NCBI RefSeq assembly: GCF_019396355.1
Contig: NZ_JAHKRK010000001.1
Location: 62,001-126,000 of the forward strand
Source: Pseudonocardia nigra
GTDB taxonomy: Bacteria > Actinomycetota > Actinomycetes > Mycobacteriales > Pseudonocardiaceae
Direction of reading: 5' to 3'
DNA length: 64,000 bases
The translations under genes and the position numbers were made by a program. Positions 8,528-17,499 of the stretch are shown one piece after another. The notes beneath the pieces were generated by a model. It had not been told where the DNA came from, searched no databases, and saw only the letters and a list, made by a program, of their open reading frames with translations. Every line of letters begins with the position of its first letter. Position 1 is the first letter of the stretch.

Positions 8528-9957
8528 GCCCGCGCGCGAGTACCAACACGGCCGCCGGCAGCGACGCGACGCTCAACGAGTTGCCGCTGCTGCGTGCCGA
8601 GCGCCTCTGGGGCTTCTGGGGGTACTCCTCGGTGAACGTCGGCCTGGCGATCGCGACGTGGGCCTTCCTGCAGGGCGGCGCGGTCGCTCTCTACGTCGGC
8701 GCCGAAGCGGCCGTCGCGAGCATCGTGGTCGGTTACGGGATCAGCGTGCTGCTCGTGGCCCTCGCCCCGTGCATCCCGTCGGCCCGCTACGGGATCGAAC
8801 AGTTCGTCGCGCTGCGGAGCGTGTTCGGCGCGGGCGGCGCCCGCGTGCTGATGGTCGTCATGTCCGCGCTGCTCGCCGCGGCCTGGTCCGCCGTGCTCGC
8901 GATCATGTTCGGGCACGCACTGGACAACGTGGCGAGCCAGGCACTGGGCCTCGACCTCGGCGGGTCCGGCGTAGCGGTCAGCCTCATCGCCCTGGCGGCG
9001 GTGCTGCTGTCGTGGCTCATCCTGGCCAGAGGGCCGGTGTCCATCGAGTGGGTCAACCGCATCGTCGCCCCCGGCCTGGTCCTCGTGACGCTCGGCATGC
9101 TGGTGCTGATCTTCACGCAGACCTCGTGGTCGGAGCTCGCCGCGATCCCGCCGCTGGCGTCCTCCGGCGACCCCCACCTCGACTTCATGCTGGCGCTGGA
9201 GCTCAACATCGCCGGGGGCCTCGCGTGGTGGCCGAACGTCGGCAACCTCGCCCGCCTCACCACGAGCACCCGGGCCGCCTTCTGGCCCAACATGCTCGGC
9301 CTGTTCCTCGCGTCGGTGATCGCCGCGGTGGTCGGCGTGTTCGCGGCGCTCGCGCTGGCCTCCGAGGACCCCACGATGTGGATGGTGCCGCTGGGCGGCG
9401 TGGTGCTCGGGGTCCTCGCGCTCACCTTCGTCGGGTTCGCCAACATCACCAGTGTCGTCGCGCAGGGCTACTCGTCGATGGTGGCGCTCAAGGGTGGCGG
9501 CGGACGGTTGCTGCGCAACGTCCGCTGGGCCGTGCTGGCCGCGGCGATCCTCGCGCCCGCCGCCGTCCTCGTGTTCTTCCCCGCCGCGGTGTACGACAAC
9601 TACTCCCGCTTCGTCTCCTGGGGCGCCATCCTCGTCGGTCCACTGTGCTCGGTGCAGCTCGTCGACTACTTCCTGCTGCGCCGCGGGCGCCTGCGGCTGC
9701 GCGACCTGTACCTCCCCGACACGCAGTCCCGCTACGGGTTCTGGCGCGGGTACAACCCGGCGGCGTTCGTCGCGGTCGCGGCGGGCGCGGTCACCTACAC
9801 GCTCCTGCTCAACCCGGTCACCTACGAGCCCGTACCCGCATTCGGATTCCTCACGGCCTCACTGCCCGCGGTCGCGGTGGCCGGCGTGCTGCACTACGTG
9901 CTCACCCAGGTGCTCGTCCGGCGGCTCGGCAAGGGCGGCTACGGCCAGGTTGACTGA
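8524..9957 (+). CDS. NCS1-family permease (cytosine/purine/allantoin type)
   Basis: 477 residues with about twelve membrane helices and an N-terminal ERLWGFWGYSSVNVGLAIATWAF, the start region of nucleobase-cation-symport-1 carriers. These take up nucleobases, hydantoins, allantoin or thiamine with protons or sodium. ATG 8524 is used because it overlaps the preceding small gene; a longer open frame upstream lies in that gene in another frame. It diverges from the amine oxidase and is followed by a TetR regulator, so an amine- or purine-like substrate is plausible but unproven. Confidence 0.85.
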   Translation: MSPRASTNTAAGSDATLNELPLLRAERLWGFWGYSSVNVGLAIATWAFLQGGAVALYVGAEAAVASIVVGYGISVLLVALAPCIPSARYGIEQFVALRSVFGAGGARVLMVVMSALLAAAWSAVLAIMFGHALDNVASQALGLDLGGSGVAVSLIALAAVLLSWLILARGPVSIEWVNRIVAPGLVLVTLGMLVLIFTQTSWSELAAIPPLASSGDPHLDFMLALELNIAGGLAWWPNVGNLARLTTSTRAAFWPNMLGLFLASVIAAVVGVFAALALASEDPTMWMVPLGGVVLGVLALTFVGFANITSVVAQGYSSMVALKGGGGRLLRNVRWAVLAAAILAPAAVLVFFPAAVYDNYSRFVSWGAILVGPLCSVQLVDYFLLRRGRLRLRDLYLPDTQSRYGFWRGYNPAAFVAVAAGAVTYTLLLNPVTYEPVPAFGFLTASLPAVAVAGVLHYVLTQVLVRRLGKGGYGQVD

Positions 9958-10017
9958 CGGAGGAATCAACGCGGGTAGGGTGGGCCGCGGTGCGACCGCC
10001 CGCCGGAAGGGATACCG

Positions 10018-10614
10018 ATGCCGCGGCCCAACGTCGAGACGGAACGACGCGAGCAGATCCTCCGGTCGACGTGCCAGGTGATCGCCGAGATGGGCTTCCG
10101 CGCCGTGCGCGTCGCGGACGTGGCCAAGCAGGCGGGCCTGTCCACGGGGATCGTCCACTACTACTTCACGAGCAAGCGCGAGCTCGTCCACGCGGCGTTC
10201 GAGCAGAACTTCTCCCGTTCCGTCGAGCGCCGCGCGGCCATCCTGGAGTCCGACACCGACGCGATCAGCAAGATCCGCGCGCTGATCGACGCCTACCTGC
10301 CCCAGGACGAGGAGACCATCGAAGCCTGGCACGTCTGGGCCGAGCTGTGGGTCGAGGCCATCCACGACCCGGACCTGCAGGAGCTCAACGACCGGGCCTA
10401 CGGGGAGTGGCGCAGGCTCGTGGCCGGCATCGTGCGTGACGGCCAGGCGGCGGGCGAGATCGGTGACGGCGACGCCGTGGAGATCGCCAACCTGCTCGTC
10501 GGCGGCGTCGACGGGCTGGCGATGCAGGTACTCGCCGGTTCCCGGAATATGACGCTGGACCGGATGCGCGCCACCTGCCGCTCGCTCATCGACCGGGTCC
10601 TCCTCCCCCTCTGA
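10018..10614 (+). CDS. TetR/AcrR-family transcriptional regulator
   Basis: 198 residues. Residues 8-55 form the TetR helix-turn-helix (RREQILRSTCQVIAEMGFRAVRVADVAKQAGLSTGIVHYYFTSKRELV), followed by an all-helical ligand domain with WHVWAELWVEA. The TGIVHYYF and W-x-x-W features resemble the BetI group, whose members sense choline-like or other small amines (family resemblance only). It follows the permease by 60 bases on the same strand, and inverted repeats in the amine oxidase-permease interval are plausible targets. Confidence 0.88.
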   Translation: MPRPNVETERREQILRSTCQVIAEMGFRAVRVADVAKQAGLSTGIVHYYFTSKRELVHAAFEQNFSRSVERRAAILESDTDAISKIRALIDAYLPQDEETIEAWHVWAELWVEAIHDPDLQELNDRAYGEWRRLVAGIVRDGQAAGEIGDGDAVEIANLLVGGVDGLAMQVLAGSRNMTLDRMRATCRSLIDRVLLPL

Positions 10615-10675
10615 CGGGTCCGCCTCGGCTCGGTGGACCTCGTCGTCTCCGTCATCGGCTGACGATTCAGTTATT

Positions 10676-10697
10676 TGTGGGGGCGAGCCCCTGCACA
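10676..10697. terminator. Possible hairpin terminator between convergent genes
   Basis: TGTG-GGGG / CCCC-tg-CACA with a CGAG loop lies between the 3' ends of the TetR gene and the BCCT carrier gene. It is short and has no T-run, so this is a weak call. Confidence 0.3.
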
Positions 10698-10725
10698 CAG
10701 TGGGTCGTCCGCTACGACACGTGCG

Positions 10726-12387
10726 TCAGACCGGACGCCGATCGGGCCACGGGGAGTGCTGGCGGCCGTCCGGGTCGGGGGCGGGCTCTCGGGCGCCGTC
10801 GGGTGCCGGCCCGTCCTCGTCGAGCAGGTCCCATTCGCTGATCCCGGTGGGCGAGGCGGCCTCGACGGGGTGCTCCCGGATCCAGCGCAGGAACGACAGC
10901 GCGACGATCGCGAGCACGAACACCAGCGGAAGCGCGGTGATGATGGACAGGGTCTGCAGCGGTTCCAGGCCGCCGACCGCCATCAACGAGATCGACACGG
11001 CGGCCAGTGCGACCGCCCAGAGCACCCGGTGCCACCGGGCCGGCTCGTCCTGCGGCCGCAGCTGCCTGGTCGCCACGGCCGCCATCGTGTAGGCCGACGA
11101 GTCGAGGGTCGTGGCCAGGAACACGACCAGGAGCACCAGGTACACGATCAGCGCGAGCGTGCCGAGCGGCAGCGCCGACACCGCCGCCACCACCGCGGCG
11201 GCCTGGCCGTCGCCCGCGAGGATCTGCGTGATCGGCACCACCCCGTCGAGCTCGAGGCGCATGGCCGTGCCGCCGAGGATCGCGAACGCGATCCAGCACC
11301 CCAGGCTGCCCGCGACGCACATCGCGACGATCAGCTCGCGCACCGTCCGGCCCTTGGAGATCTTGGCGGTGAACAGCCCCACGAACGGGGCATACGCCAC
11401 CCACCAGGCCCAGTAGAAGACCGTCCAGCTCTCCTCGAAGCCGGAGCCGCCGACCGGGTCCATGGAGAGGCTCATCTGCACGAAGTTCTGCACGAGGGTG
11501 CCGACGCTGTCGGTGAACCCGTCCAGGATGAACACGGTCGGGCCGACCACGAGGACGAACACGCCGAGCGCCCCTGCCAGCCACATGTTCACGTTGGCCA
11601 GGACCTTCAGCCCCTTGTGCAGTCCGAGGTACACGCTGGCCCCGAACAGCGCCGTCCACGCGACCGTGATCAGCACGTCCATCCCCAGGCCGGCGGGAAG
11701 CGACGTGAGGTGGGTCAGACCCGCGGAGATGATCGGTACCTCCAGCCCGAGCGACGTGCCGGCGGCCCCGATCAGGCCGAAGATGAACAGGGCGTCGATC
11801 ACCCGGCCCAGCCACCCGTCGACGCGGCTGCCGAGCACACCGCGGCACGCCTCGCTCAGGCGCAGTGTGGGCCGCTTGCGCACGTAGTAGGTGTAGGACA
11901 GGGCCAACGCCGGCAGGCAGTAGATCGCCCACGCCGTGAAGCCCCAGTGGAACAGCGGGTAGGCCATCGCCCAGCGCGCCGCCTCGACGCTCCTCGGCTC
12001 CGCGCCGAACGGGGGCTCCTGGTAGTAGTAGGCCCACTCGATGACGCCCCACAGCATGATGCCGCCGCCGATCCCGGCGGTGAAGATCATCGCGATCCAG
12101 CTCGTGGTGGAGAAGTCGGGTCTCGTGTGCCGGTCCCCGAACTTGATGCGGCCGTGTCGGCTGCACGCCAGCCAGACCAGCCCGCCGAAGACGGCGATGG
12201 CGAACCAGAGGTAGAGCCAGCCGAAGTTGCCGGTGACGAACGACATGACGGCGCTGATCACGACCTTCGCCGCGTCGGGGGCCACCAGGATGGGCACGGT
12301 CAGGCCGACCACGACCAGCACCGAGGGCCAGAAGACCTTCTTGTCGATGCCGGTCCTGCCGGCCGCGTCGCCGAAGTCGGATGCCAT
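10726..12387 (-). CDS. BCCT-family carrier, CaiT-like
   Basis: 553 residues with twelve predicted helices. The BCCT signature is clear (WTVFYWAWWVAYAPFVGLF). The stretch GIGGGIMLWGVIEWAYYYQEPP and the following FHWGFTAWAIYCLPALALSYTYYVRKRP resemble the CaiT carnitine/gamma-butyrobetaine antiporter more than the BetT/BetP type, in which EP replaces EW. It should carry a trimethylammonium compound across the membrane. It is the last gene of the operon running from 17414, 61 bases after the crotonase stop, which supports carnitine, gamma-butyrobetaine or a similar substrate. The charged C-terminal tail is short, unlike osmosensing carriers. Confidence 0.85.
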   Translation of the reverse strand: MASDFGDAAGRTGIDKKVFWPSVLVVVGLTVPILVAPDAAKVVISAVMSFVTGNFGWLYLWFAIAVFGGLVWLACSRHGRIKFGDRHTRPDFSTTSWIAMIFTAGIGGGIMLWGVIEWAYYYQEPPFGAEPRSVEAARWAMAYPLFHWGFTAWAIYCLPALALSYTYYVRKRPTLRLSEACRGVLGSRVDGWLGRVIDALFIFGLIGAAGTSLGLEVPIISAGLTHLTSLPAGLGMDVLITVAWTALFGASVYLGLHKGLKVLANVNMWLAGALGVFVLVVGPTVFILDGFTDSVGTLVQNFVQMSLSMDPVGGSGFEESWTVFYWAWWVAYAPFVGLFTAKISKGRTVRELIVAMCVAGSLGCWIAFAILGGTAMRLELDGVVPITQILAGDGQAAAVVAAVSALPLGTLALIVYLVLLVVFLATTLDSSAYTMAAVATRQLRPQDEPARWHRVLWAVALAAVSISLMAVGGLEPLQTLSIITALPLVFVLAIVALSFLRWIREHPVEAASPTGISEWDLLDEDGPAPDGAREPAPDPDGRQHSPWPDRRPV

Positions 12388-12448
12388 TGTCCATGCTCCT
12401 TGAAGCGTCGGGGGGAAGAGAGCGGCCTTGCTCGGGGTCCTCCTTCGG

Positions 12449-13192
12449 CTACGTCGGGCCGGTGCGGTTGAGCGCTGCGTAGGCGAGCCGCTCCAGCAGC
12501 AGGCCGGTCTCCCGGGACGCCTCGGCCGCGCCGTCGATCAGCTGCTTGGCGGTGGCCACCGCGAGCGCAGGCGCGACCGCCAGCTCGGTGGCGATCTCCA
12601 CGGCGCGGTCGACCTGCCGCCCCGGCTCGGTCACCTCGGTGAGCAGCCCGCGGCGGAACGCCTCGGAGGCCTCCATCCGGCGGCCCCGCAGGATGAGGTC
12701 GCGGGCCAGGGCCGGGCCGGCCGCCCGCACCAGCCGGTGCACCCCGCCCGAGCCGGGCAGGATGCCCAGCCCGATCTCCGGCAGGCCGAACACCGCGCCC
12801 GGGTCGGCCACACGCAGGTCGCAGGCCAGCGCGAGTTCGAACCCGCCGCCGAGGCAGTAGCCGGCGACGGCCGCGACCGTGGGCTGCGGGAGGTCGGCCA
12901 CCGCCTCGTAGACCGCTCCGGATCCGCGGTAGTAGGCGTCGATGGCCTCCGGGGTCATGGCGGGGAGCTCGGTGACGTCGGCACCCGCCGAGAAGGCGCG
13001 GCCCGCCCCGGTGACGACCACGGCGCGGGCTGCGCGCACCTCCGCCGAACGCAGCGCGCCGAGCAGCTCGTTCTCCAGGTACGTCGACAGCGCGTTCAGC
13101 TTCGCCGGCCGGGCCAGGGTGAGGACGGCGACGTCCCCGTCGCGGCGGATCTCGACGGTGCCCCTGGTCGCCGCGTCCGCGGTCGTGCTCAT
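12449..13192 (-). CDS. Enoyl-CoA hydratase / crotonobetainyl-CoA hydratase-like
   Basis: 247-residue crotonase. The oxyanion segments FSAGADVTEL and AGYCLGGGFELALACDL are intact, and both catalytic glutamates are present (GGFELAL; FGLPEIGLGILPGSGG). It should hydrate a 2-enoyl-CoA in beta-oxidation; E. coli CaiD does this with crotonobetainyl-CoA. The ATG at 13192 overlaps the acyl-CoA dehydrogenase stop by four bases. Placed with a CaiT-like carrier, a role on crotonobetainyl-CoA or a related enoyl-CoA is inferred. Confidence 0.85.
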   Translation of the reverse strand: MSTTADAATRGTVEIRRDGDVAVLTLARPAKLNALSTYLENELLGALRSAEVRAARAVVVTGAGRAFSAGADVTELPAMTPEAIDAYYRGSGAVYEAVADLPQPTVAAVAGYCLGGGFELALACDLRVADPGAVFGLPEIGLGILPGSGGVHRLVRAAGPALARDLILRGRRMEASEAFRRGLLTEVTEPGRQVDRAVEIATELAVAPALAVATAKQLIDGAAEASRETGLLLERLAYAALNRTGPT

Positions 13193-14385
13193 GACGCCGT
13201 GCGGAACGACAGCAGGTCGACGACCCCGCGCTTGACGATCTCGTTGGCGACGACCAGCCGCTGGATCTCCGAGGTGCCCTCCCAGATCCGGTCCACCCGC
13301 AGCTCCCGGTAGAGCCGCTCGACCGGGTAGTCGCGCATGTAGCCGCGGCCGCCGAAGATCTGCACGCACCGGTCGACCACGCGGCCCGCCGCCTCGGACG
13401 CCGACAGCTTGGCCAGCGCGGCCTTGGCGTGCAGGGTCTTGCGGTCCCCGCCCGCGTCGAACTCCCACGCGACCTGGTGCACGTACGCGCGGTTGACCGC
13501 GATGTCCACCGCGCAGTCGGCGAGCATGCCCTGGATGAGCTGGTGTTCGGCGATGGGCTTCCCGCCCTGGACACGGTTCTTGGCCCAGCCGGCGGCGAGT
13601 GCCAGCGCCCGCTCGGCCGCGCCGATCGTCCGGGCGCCGATCATGAGGCGTTCCTCGGTGAACCAGTCGCGCGTCAGGTCGTACCCGCCGCCGACCTCGC
13701 CCAGCACGGCGTCGGCGCCCACCCGCACGTCCTGGAACACGAACTCGGGGTGCTCGTAGACGAACGTGTGCATGTAGCGCGGCACGCGCTTCACCGCGAC
13801 GCCGGGCAGGTCCTTGTCGACCAGGAAGAGGGTGGGCGCGCCGCCCTCGCCTTCTCCTCCGGCGTCCACGGGCCGGACGAGCGCCAGCACGATCAGGAAG
13901 TCGGCCGCGTCGCCCACGGTCACGAACCACTTCTCGCCGTTGATGCGGTAGCCGTCCCCGTCGGGGGTGGCGACGGTCTCGATGCCCTGGGGATCGGAAC
14001 CGGCATCGGCCTCGGTGACCGCCACGGCGTCCCGGCGCCTGCCCTGGATCTCGGGGACGAGGTAGCGCTCCCGCTGCTGCGGCGTGCAGGCGCGCAGCGC
14101 GTTGGCGGGCCGCCACACCGTGTCCCACAGGGCGTTGGTGAGCCTGCCGAGCTCCTCCTGCACGACGACCTGTTCGAGCACGCTCAGGCCGGCACCGCCC
14201 CACTCGGCGGGCATGTTGACGGCCTGCAGGCCGCTGGCCAGCACCTCGTCGCGGATGACGGCGAGCGACTCCGCAGGGAGCCCGTTCCCGGCCTCGCACT
14301 CGTCCTCGAACTTCGTGATCTTGGCCGTGAGGTCGGCCGCGCGCTGCTTGAGCTCCAGCAGCCGGGGTGAGTAGGCGAAATCCAT
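13189..14385 (-). CDS. Acyl-CoA dehydrogenase family protein
   Basis: 398 residues of the FAD-dependent acyl-CoA dehydrogenase family. Seen in order: N-terminal helical domain with PAEWGGAGLSVLEQVVVQEELG, the FAD-contacting AVAVTEADAGSDPQGIETVA, beta-domain INGEKWFVTVGDAADF, and the C-terminal helical domain with IFGGRGYMRDYPVERLYRELRVDRIWEGTSEIQRLV. It introduces a 2,3 double bond into an acyl-CoA, passing electrons to ETF. In this operon the substrate may be gamma-butyrobetainyl-CoA or similar. ATG 14385 has upstream GGAG and is 21 bases from the synthetase stop. Confidence 0.9.
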   Translation of the reverse strand: MDFAYSPRLLELKQRAADLTAKITKFEDECEAGNGLPAESLAVIRDEVLASGLQAVNMPAEWGGAGLSVLEQVVVQEELGRLTNALWDTVWRPANALRACTPQQRERYLVPEIQGRRRDAVAVTEADAGSDPQGIETVATPDGDGYRINGEKWFVTVGDAADFLIVLALVRPVDAGGEGEGGAPTLFLVDKDLPGVAVKRVPRYMHTFVYEHPEFVFQDVRVGADAVLGEVGGGYDLTRDWFTEERLMIGARTIGAAERALALAAGWAKNRVQGGKPIAEHQLIQGMLADCAVDIAVNRAYVHQVAWEFDAGGDRKTLHAKAALAKLSASEAAGRVVDRCVQIFGGRGYMRDYPVERLYRELRVDRIWEGTSEIQRLVVANEIVKRGVVDLLSFRTAS

Positions 14386-14406
14386 TGCGTCTCCTCGGTC
14401 GAGCGG

Positions 14407-16476
14407 TCAGTGGGTGTCGTGGTTCGGTGGTGCGAGGACACAGCGCGCGTCGAGGGCCAGCGCGCCGTCCGGGAGGGCCAGAACCGGGTTGACCTCCAGC
14501 TCCGCGATCTCCGGGTGCGCGGCGGCGACCTCGCTGACGGCGGCGACGACGCGGGCCACCGCCGCGAGGTCCACCGGGGTGCGGCCACGGGCGCCGGTCA
14601 GCAACGGCGCACCCCGCAGGCCGCGCAGGAGCCGTTCGGCGTCGGCGGGCCGCAGCGGGGCCAGCCCGAACGCGACGTCGCGCAGGACCTCGGTGAAGAC
14701 GCCGCCGAGCCCGACCATGGCCACCGGGCCGAACCGCGGGTCGCGGGTCACCCCGGCGATCAGCTCGACGCCGTGGTCGAGCCGGGCCATCGTCTCGACG
14801 ACGTATCCGGGCGCGTCCAGGCGGGCGTGCATGGCGTCGAACGCGGCCGCGAGCCCGGCCGGGTCGCGGAGTCCCAGCGCCACGCCGCCCGCGTCGGACT
14901 TGTGCAGCAGGCCGAGCGCCTTGAGCACCACCGGCCGGCCGATCTCGGCCGCGGCGGCCAGCGCCTCCTTCCGGGTGGCCACCCGGCGTGCGGCCGGGAA
15001 GGGCACGCCCGCCGCCGTCAGCAGGTCCCGGGTCTCCCAGTAGCCGTCGCCGTCGACGCGGTGCCGCGCCGGCGGAATGTCGGGGACGTACGGCGGCGGA
15101 CGCTCGGCCCGCCGGGCCAGCCGGGCCAGCACGCCCGCGGCGTCCTCCACCGCGGCGAACGTCGGCACGCCGCCTGCGCGCAGCACCCGGGCGGCGCGGC
15201 TGTCCGGCCGCATCGTGTGTGCCACGACCGGCATCCCGGCCTCCTGGGCCAGCCGGGTGATGTCGGCGGCCACCTCGATCTCCCGCTCGGCCATCTCCGG
15301 GCCGTACTCGCCGTACCCACCGAAGTAGCCGGTCATCAGCACCTGGTCGACCGCAGGCTCCTTCACCAGCAGCCGCAGCACCCGGCTGAAGCTCGTGATG
15401 TCCTGCTCGCCCGCCCCGGCCAGGTCCACCGGGTTCGCGGTGCCCGCCGAGGGTGTCAACTCCGCCTTCACGGCATCGGCCAGACTCGGGGAGAACTCCG
15501 GGACGGCGAGCCCGGCCGCCTCCGCGACCTCACCCGCGATCGACGCGTGGCCGCCGCCGTCGGCGAGCACCGCCACCGCCCGCCCGCGCGGGGACCGCAT
15601 CGGGCGCAGCCCGGCGATCAGGTGCGCCATCTCCCGCGGTGTCGCCACCCGCTCCACGCCCGCGGCGACGCAGGCCGCGTCGACCGCGGACATGGCGCTG
15701 GTCAGCGCACCGGTGTGGGAGGACGCGCTGCGCGCCGCGGCCTGGCCGGCCCCGACGGTGAGCACCACCACGGGCTTGCCGGCGGCCGTGGCCTCCGCCG
15801 CCGCGCGGGCGAAGCCGCGGCCGTCCCCGAAGTCCTCCGCGTAGACCGCGATGACGCGCGTGCCGTCGTGCGCGACGCAGGCCCGGACCAGCTCGGCCAG
15901 GCTCAGGTCGGCCTGGTTGCCCAGGGAGGCGAACCGGGAGAACCCCAGCCCCGACGGTTCCAGCAGCGCCGACAGCTCCAGTGCGAGGTTGCCGCTCTGC
16001 GAGATGAGGGCGACGTCGCCTGCCGGCAGCGGGTTGGACGCCAGGCGCAGGCCGGACGTGGAGTCGAAGACGCCCAGGCAGTTCGGGCCGAGCAGAACCG
16101 CGCCGGCGGCGCGAACCCGTTCCACGAGGGCGGCCTGGCGGGCCCGGCCCTCGGGCCCGAGCTCGGCGAAGCCCGCCGAGATGCCCACGATCGCCCGCGT
16201 CCCGGCGGCCAGGGCGTCGGTGACCGTCTCCTCGAAGCCGCCCGCCGGCACCGCGACGACGACCAGCTCGGCAGGCGCCGGAAGCTCGGCCAGGGAGCGG
16301 TACGTCGGGCGGCCCAGCACGGGCGTCCCGCGCCGGTTGACCAGGTGCACCGGTCGGTCCATGGTCAGCGCCTGGACCGCGATCCAGTTGCCGTACTTGC
16401 GCTCGTCGTCGCTGGCCCCGACGATCGCGACCGACCCTGGATCGAACAGCGCGCGCAGCGCGTCACTCCTGGTCAT
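14407..16476 (-). CDS. NDP-forming acyl-CoA synthetase (acetate--CoA ligase family), alpha-beta fusion
   Basis: 689 residues. The order is a CoA-binding Rossmann domain (FDPGSVAIVGASDDERKYGNW, LLGPNCLGVFD), a ligase domain with the phosphohistidine loop SASSHTGALTSAM, and a C-terminal ATP-grasp domain (PVVLKALGLLHKSDAGGVALGL). These enzymes make acyl-CoA from acid, CoA and ATP, giving ADP and phosphate. In this operon it would activate the imported acid, replacing the AMP-forming CaiC. ATG 16476 overlaps the SDR stop by four bases. Confidence 0.88.
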   Translation of the reverse strand: MTRSDALRALFDPGSVAIVGASDDERKYGNWIAVQALTMDRPVHLVNRRGTPVLGRPTYRSLAELPAPAELVVVAVPAGGFEETVTDALAAGTRAIVGISAGFAELGPEGRARQAALVERVRAAGAVLLGPNCLGVFDSTSGLRLASNPLPAGDVALISQSGNLALELSALLEPSGLGFSRFASLGNQADLSLAELVRACVAHDGTRVIAVYAEDFGDGRGFARAAAEATAAGKPVVVLTVGAGQAAARSASSHTGALTSAMSAVDAACVAAGVERVATPREMAHLIAGLRPMRSPRGRAVAVLADGGGHASIAGEVAEAAGLAVPEFSPSLADAVKAELTPSAGTANPVDLAGAGEQDITSFSRVLRLLVKEPAVDQVLMTGYFGGYGEYGPEMAEREIEVAADITRLAQEAGMPVVAHTMRPDSRAARVLRAGGVPTFAAVEDAAGVLARLARRAERPPPYVPDIPPARHRVDGDGYWETRDLLTAAGVPFPAARRVATRKEALAAAAEIGRPVVLKALGLLHKSDAGGVALGLRDPAGLAAAFDAMHARLDAPGYVVETMARLDHGVELIAGVTRDPRFGPVAMVGLGGVFTEVLRDVAFGLAPLRPADAERLLRGLRGAPLLTGARGRTPVDLAAVARVVAAVSEVAAAHPEIAELEVNPVLALPDGALALDARCVLAPPNHDTH

Positions 16477-17414
16477 CGCCCAGCCCCCTCGAGCCCAGCC
16501 CCCTCGAGCCCAGCCCCCTCGAGCCCAGCCCCCTCGAGCCCAGCCCCCTCGAGCCCGGCCCCCTCGAGCCCGGCTCCCTCCAGCGCGGGCGCCGGGTGCC
16601 CGGCGCCCCACGCGTCGGCGCCCCCGTCGACCACGAGGGTCGTACCGGTGATGTAGGCGGCGGCGTCGGTGGCCAGGAAGGCGATGAGCGCGGCGACGTC
16701 CTCCGGCCGGCCCAGCCGGCCCAGCGGTACCGCCGACTCCCAGCGGCGCCGTTCCTCGTCGGTGTAGTTGATCTCCAGGCCCTCGGTGGCGATGGTCCCC
16801 GGCGCCACGCACACCGACCGGATGCCGTAGCGGGCCCATTCGATGGCCAGTCCCGACGCGAGGTTCTCCAGTGCGGCCCGGGCGGCGCTGGCGTGCGCCA
16901 TGCCCGGGATGCCGCGGCGCGGGGAGAACCCGACGAACACGACCAGCCCGGACCGGTTGGCGATCATCGACCGGGTCGCGACCTCCCGGGTGACCGCCCA
17001 GCTCCCCTCGACCGCCAGCCGGTGCACGGCCCGCCAGCCGTTGACGCTGATCTGCTCGGCGGGCGCGGAGAACTGGCCGCCTGCGTTGTTCACCAGCACG
17101 TCGACGCGGCCGAAGGCGTCCAGGGCGGTGTCGACGAGACCGGTGACCTGGTCGGGCTCGCGGATGTCCGCGGTCACGGCGAGCGCCCGCCCGCCCGCGC
17201 ATTCGATGCGCGCGACCGTCTCGTCGAGGCAGTCCCGCCGGCGCCCCGCGACGACCACGCGGCATCCGGCTCGGGCCAGGTCGACGGCGGTCGCCCGGCC
17301 GATGCCGGAGCCACCACCGGTCACGACCGCGGTACGGCCGGCCAGTGCGTCCGCTCGGAGCGGCAGAGAAGGTTCGAGCACGGACAGCCCCTTCCGTACG
17401 GGCTTCGTTGCCAT
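16473..17414 (-). CDS. SDR-family oxidoreductase, 2,4-dienoyl-CoA reductase-like, with LEGAG-repeat tail
   Basis: 313 residues. The NAD(P) motif TGGGSGIGRA, the NNAGG motif and VAPGTIATEGL are clear. The usual catalytic Tyr-x-x-x-Lys is not: the segment is AHASAARAALEN, like the HAGSAKAA of 2,4-dienoyl-CoA reductases but with Lys changed to Arg. The enzyme would act on an acyl-CoA intermediate. After the normal SDR end (VVDGGADAWG) there is an added tail of seven LEGAG units encoded by 15-bp repeats. ATG 17414 is preferred to TTG 17417. It is the first gene of the operon and diverges from the XRE-TetR regulator gene. Confidence 0.82.
   Translation of the reverse strand: MATKPVRKGLSVLEPSLPLRADALAGRTAVVTGGGSGIGRATAVDLARAGCRVVVAGRRRDCLDETVARIECAGGRALAVTADIREPDQVTGLVDTALDAFGRVDVLVNNAGGQFSAPAEQISVNGWRAVHRLAVEGSWAVTREVATRSMIANRSGLVVFVGFSPRRGIPGMAHASAARAALENLASGLAIEWARYGIRSVCVAPGTIATEGLEINYTDEERRRWESAVPLGRLGRPEDVAALIAFLATDAAAYITGTTLVVDGGADAWGAGHPAPALEGAGLEGAGLEGAGLEGAGLEGAGLEGAGLEGAGR
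16481..16585. repeat. Seven tandem 15-bp repeats (cagccccctcgagcc)
   Basis: Five identical and two diverged head-to-tail copies, each containing CTCGAG. They encode the LEGAG tail of the SDR just before the overlapping start of the synthetase gene. The in-frame unit and near-identity suggest recent slippage expansion. Confidence 0.92.
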
Positions 17415-17415
17415 C

Positions 17416-17430
17416 AACTGTCTGGTCAGT
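17416..17430. promoter_or_regulatory. Imperfect inverted repeat AACTGTCTGGTCAGT at SDR operon start
   Basis: ACTG/CAGT half-sites with partial symmetry in between, immediately before the SDR start codon and so inside the operon leader. The left eight bases equal those of the repeat at 8324. Further upstream on the minus strand TTGACG (17474-17469) with an 18-bp spacer to CAGGAT is a possible promoter. Confidence 0.35.
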
Positions 17431-17499
17431 AGGGAGTCCGCAACATCCTGCGCTCGAGCCCGTCAGCACGTCAATAGGGTGACGGCGACGGAATTTGAC

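Noticed and set aside
10675-12471. 598-residue plus-strand open frame opposite the BCCT carrier
   Set aside because: His/Gln/Arg/Asp-rich, no motif; it mirrors the codons of the carrier gene.
16481-16585. CRISPR array
   Set aside because: The repeats are contiguous 15-bp units with no spacers and are in-frame coding repeats.
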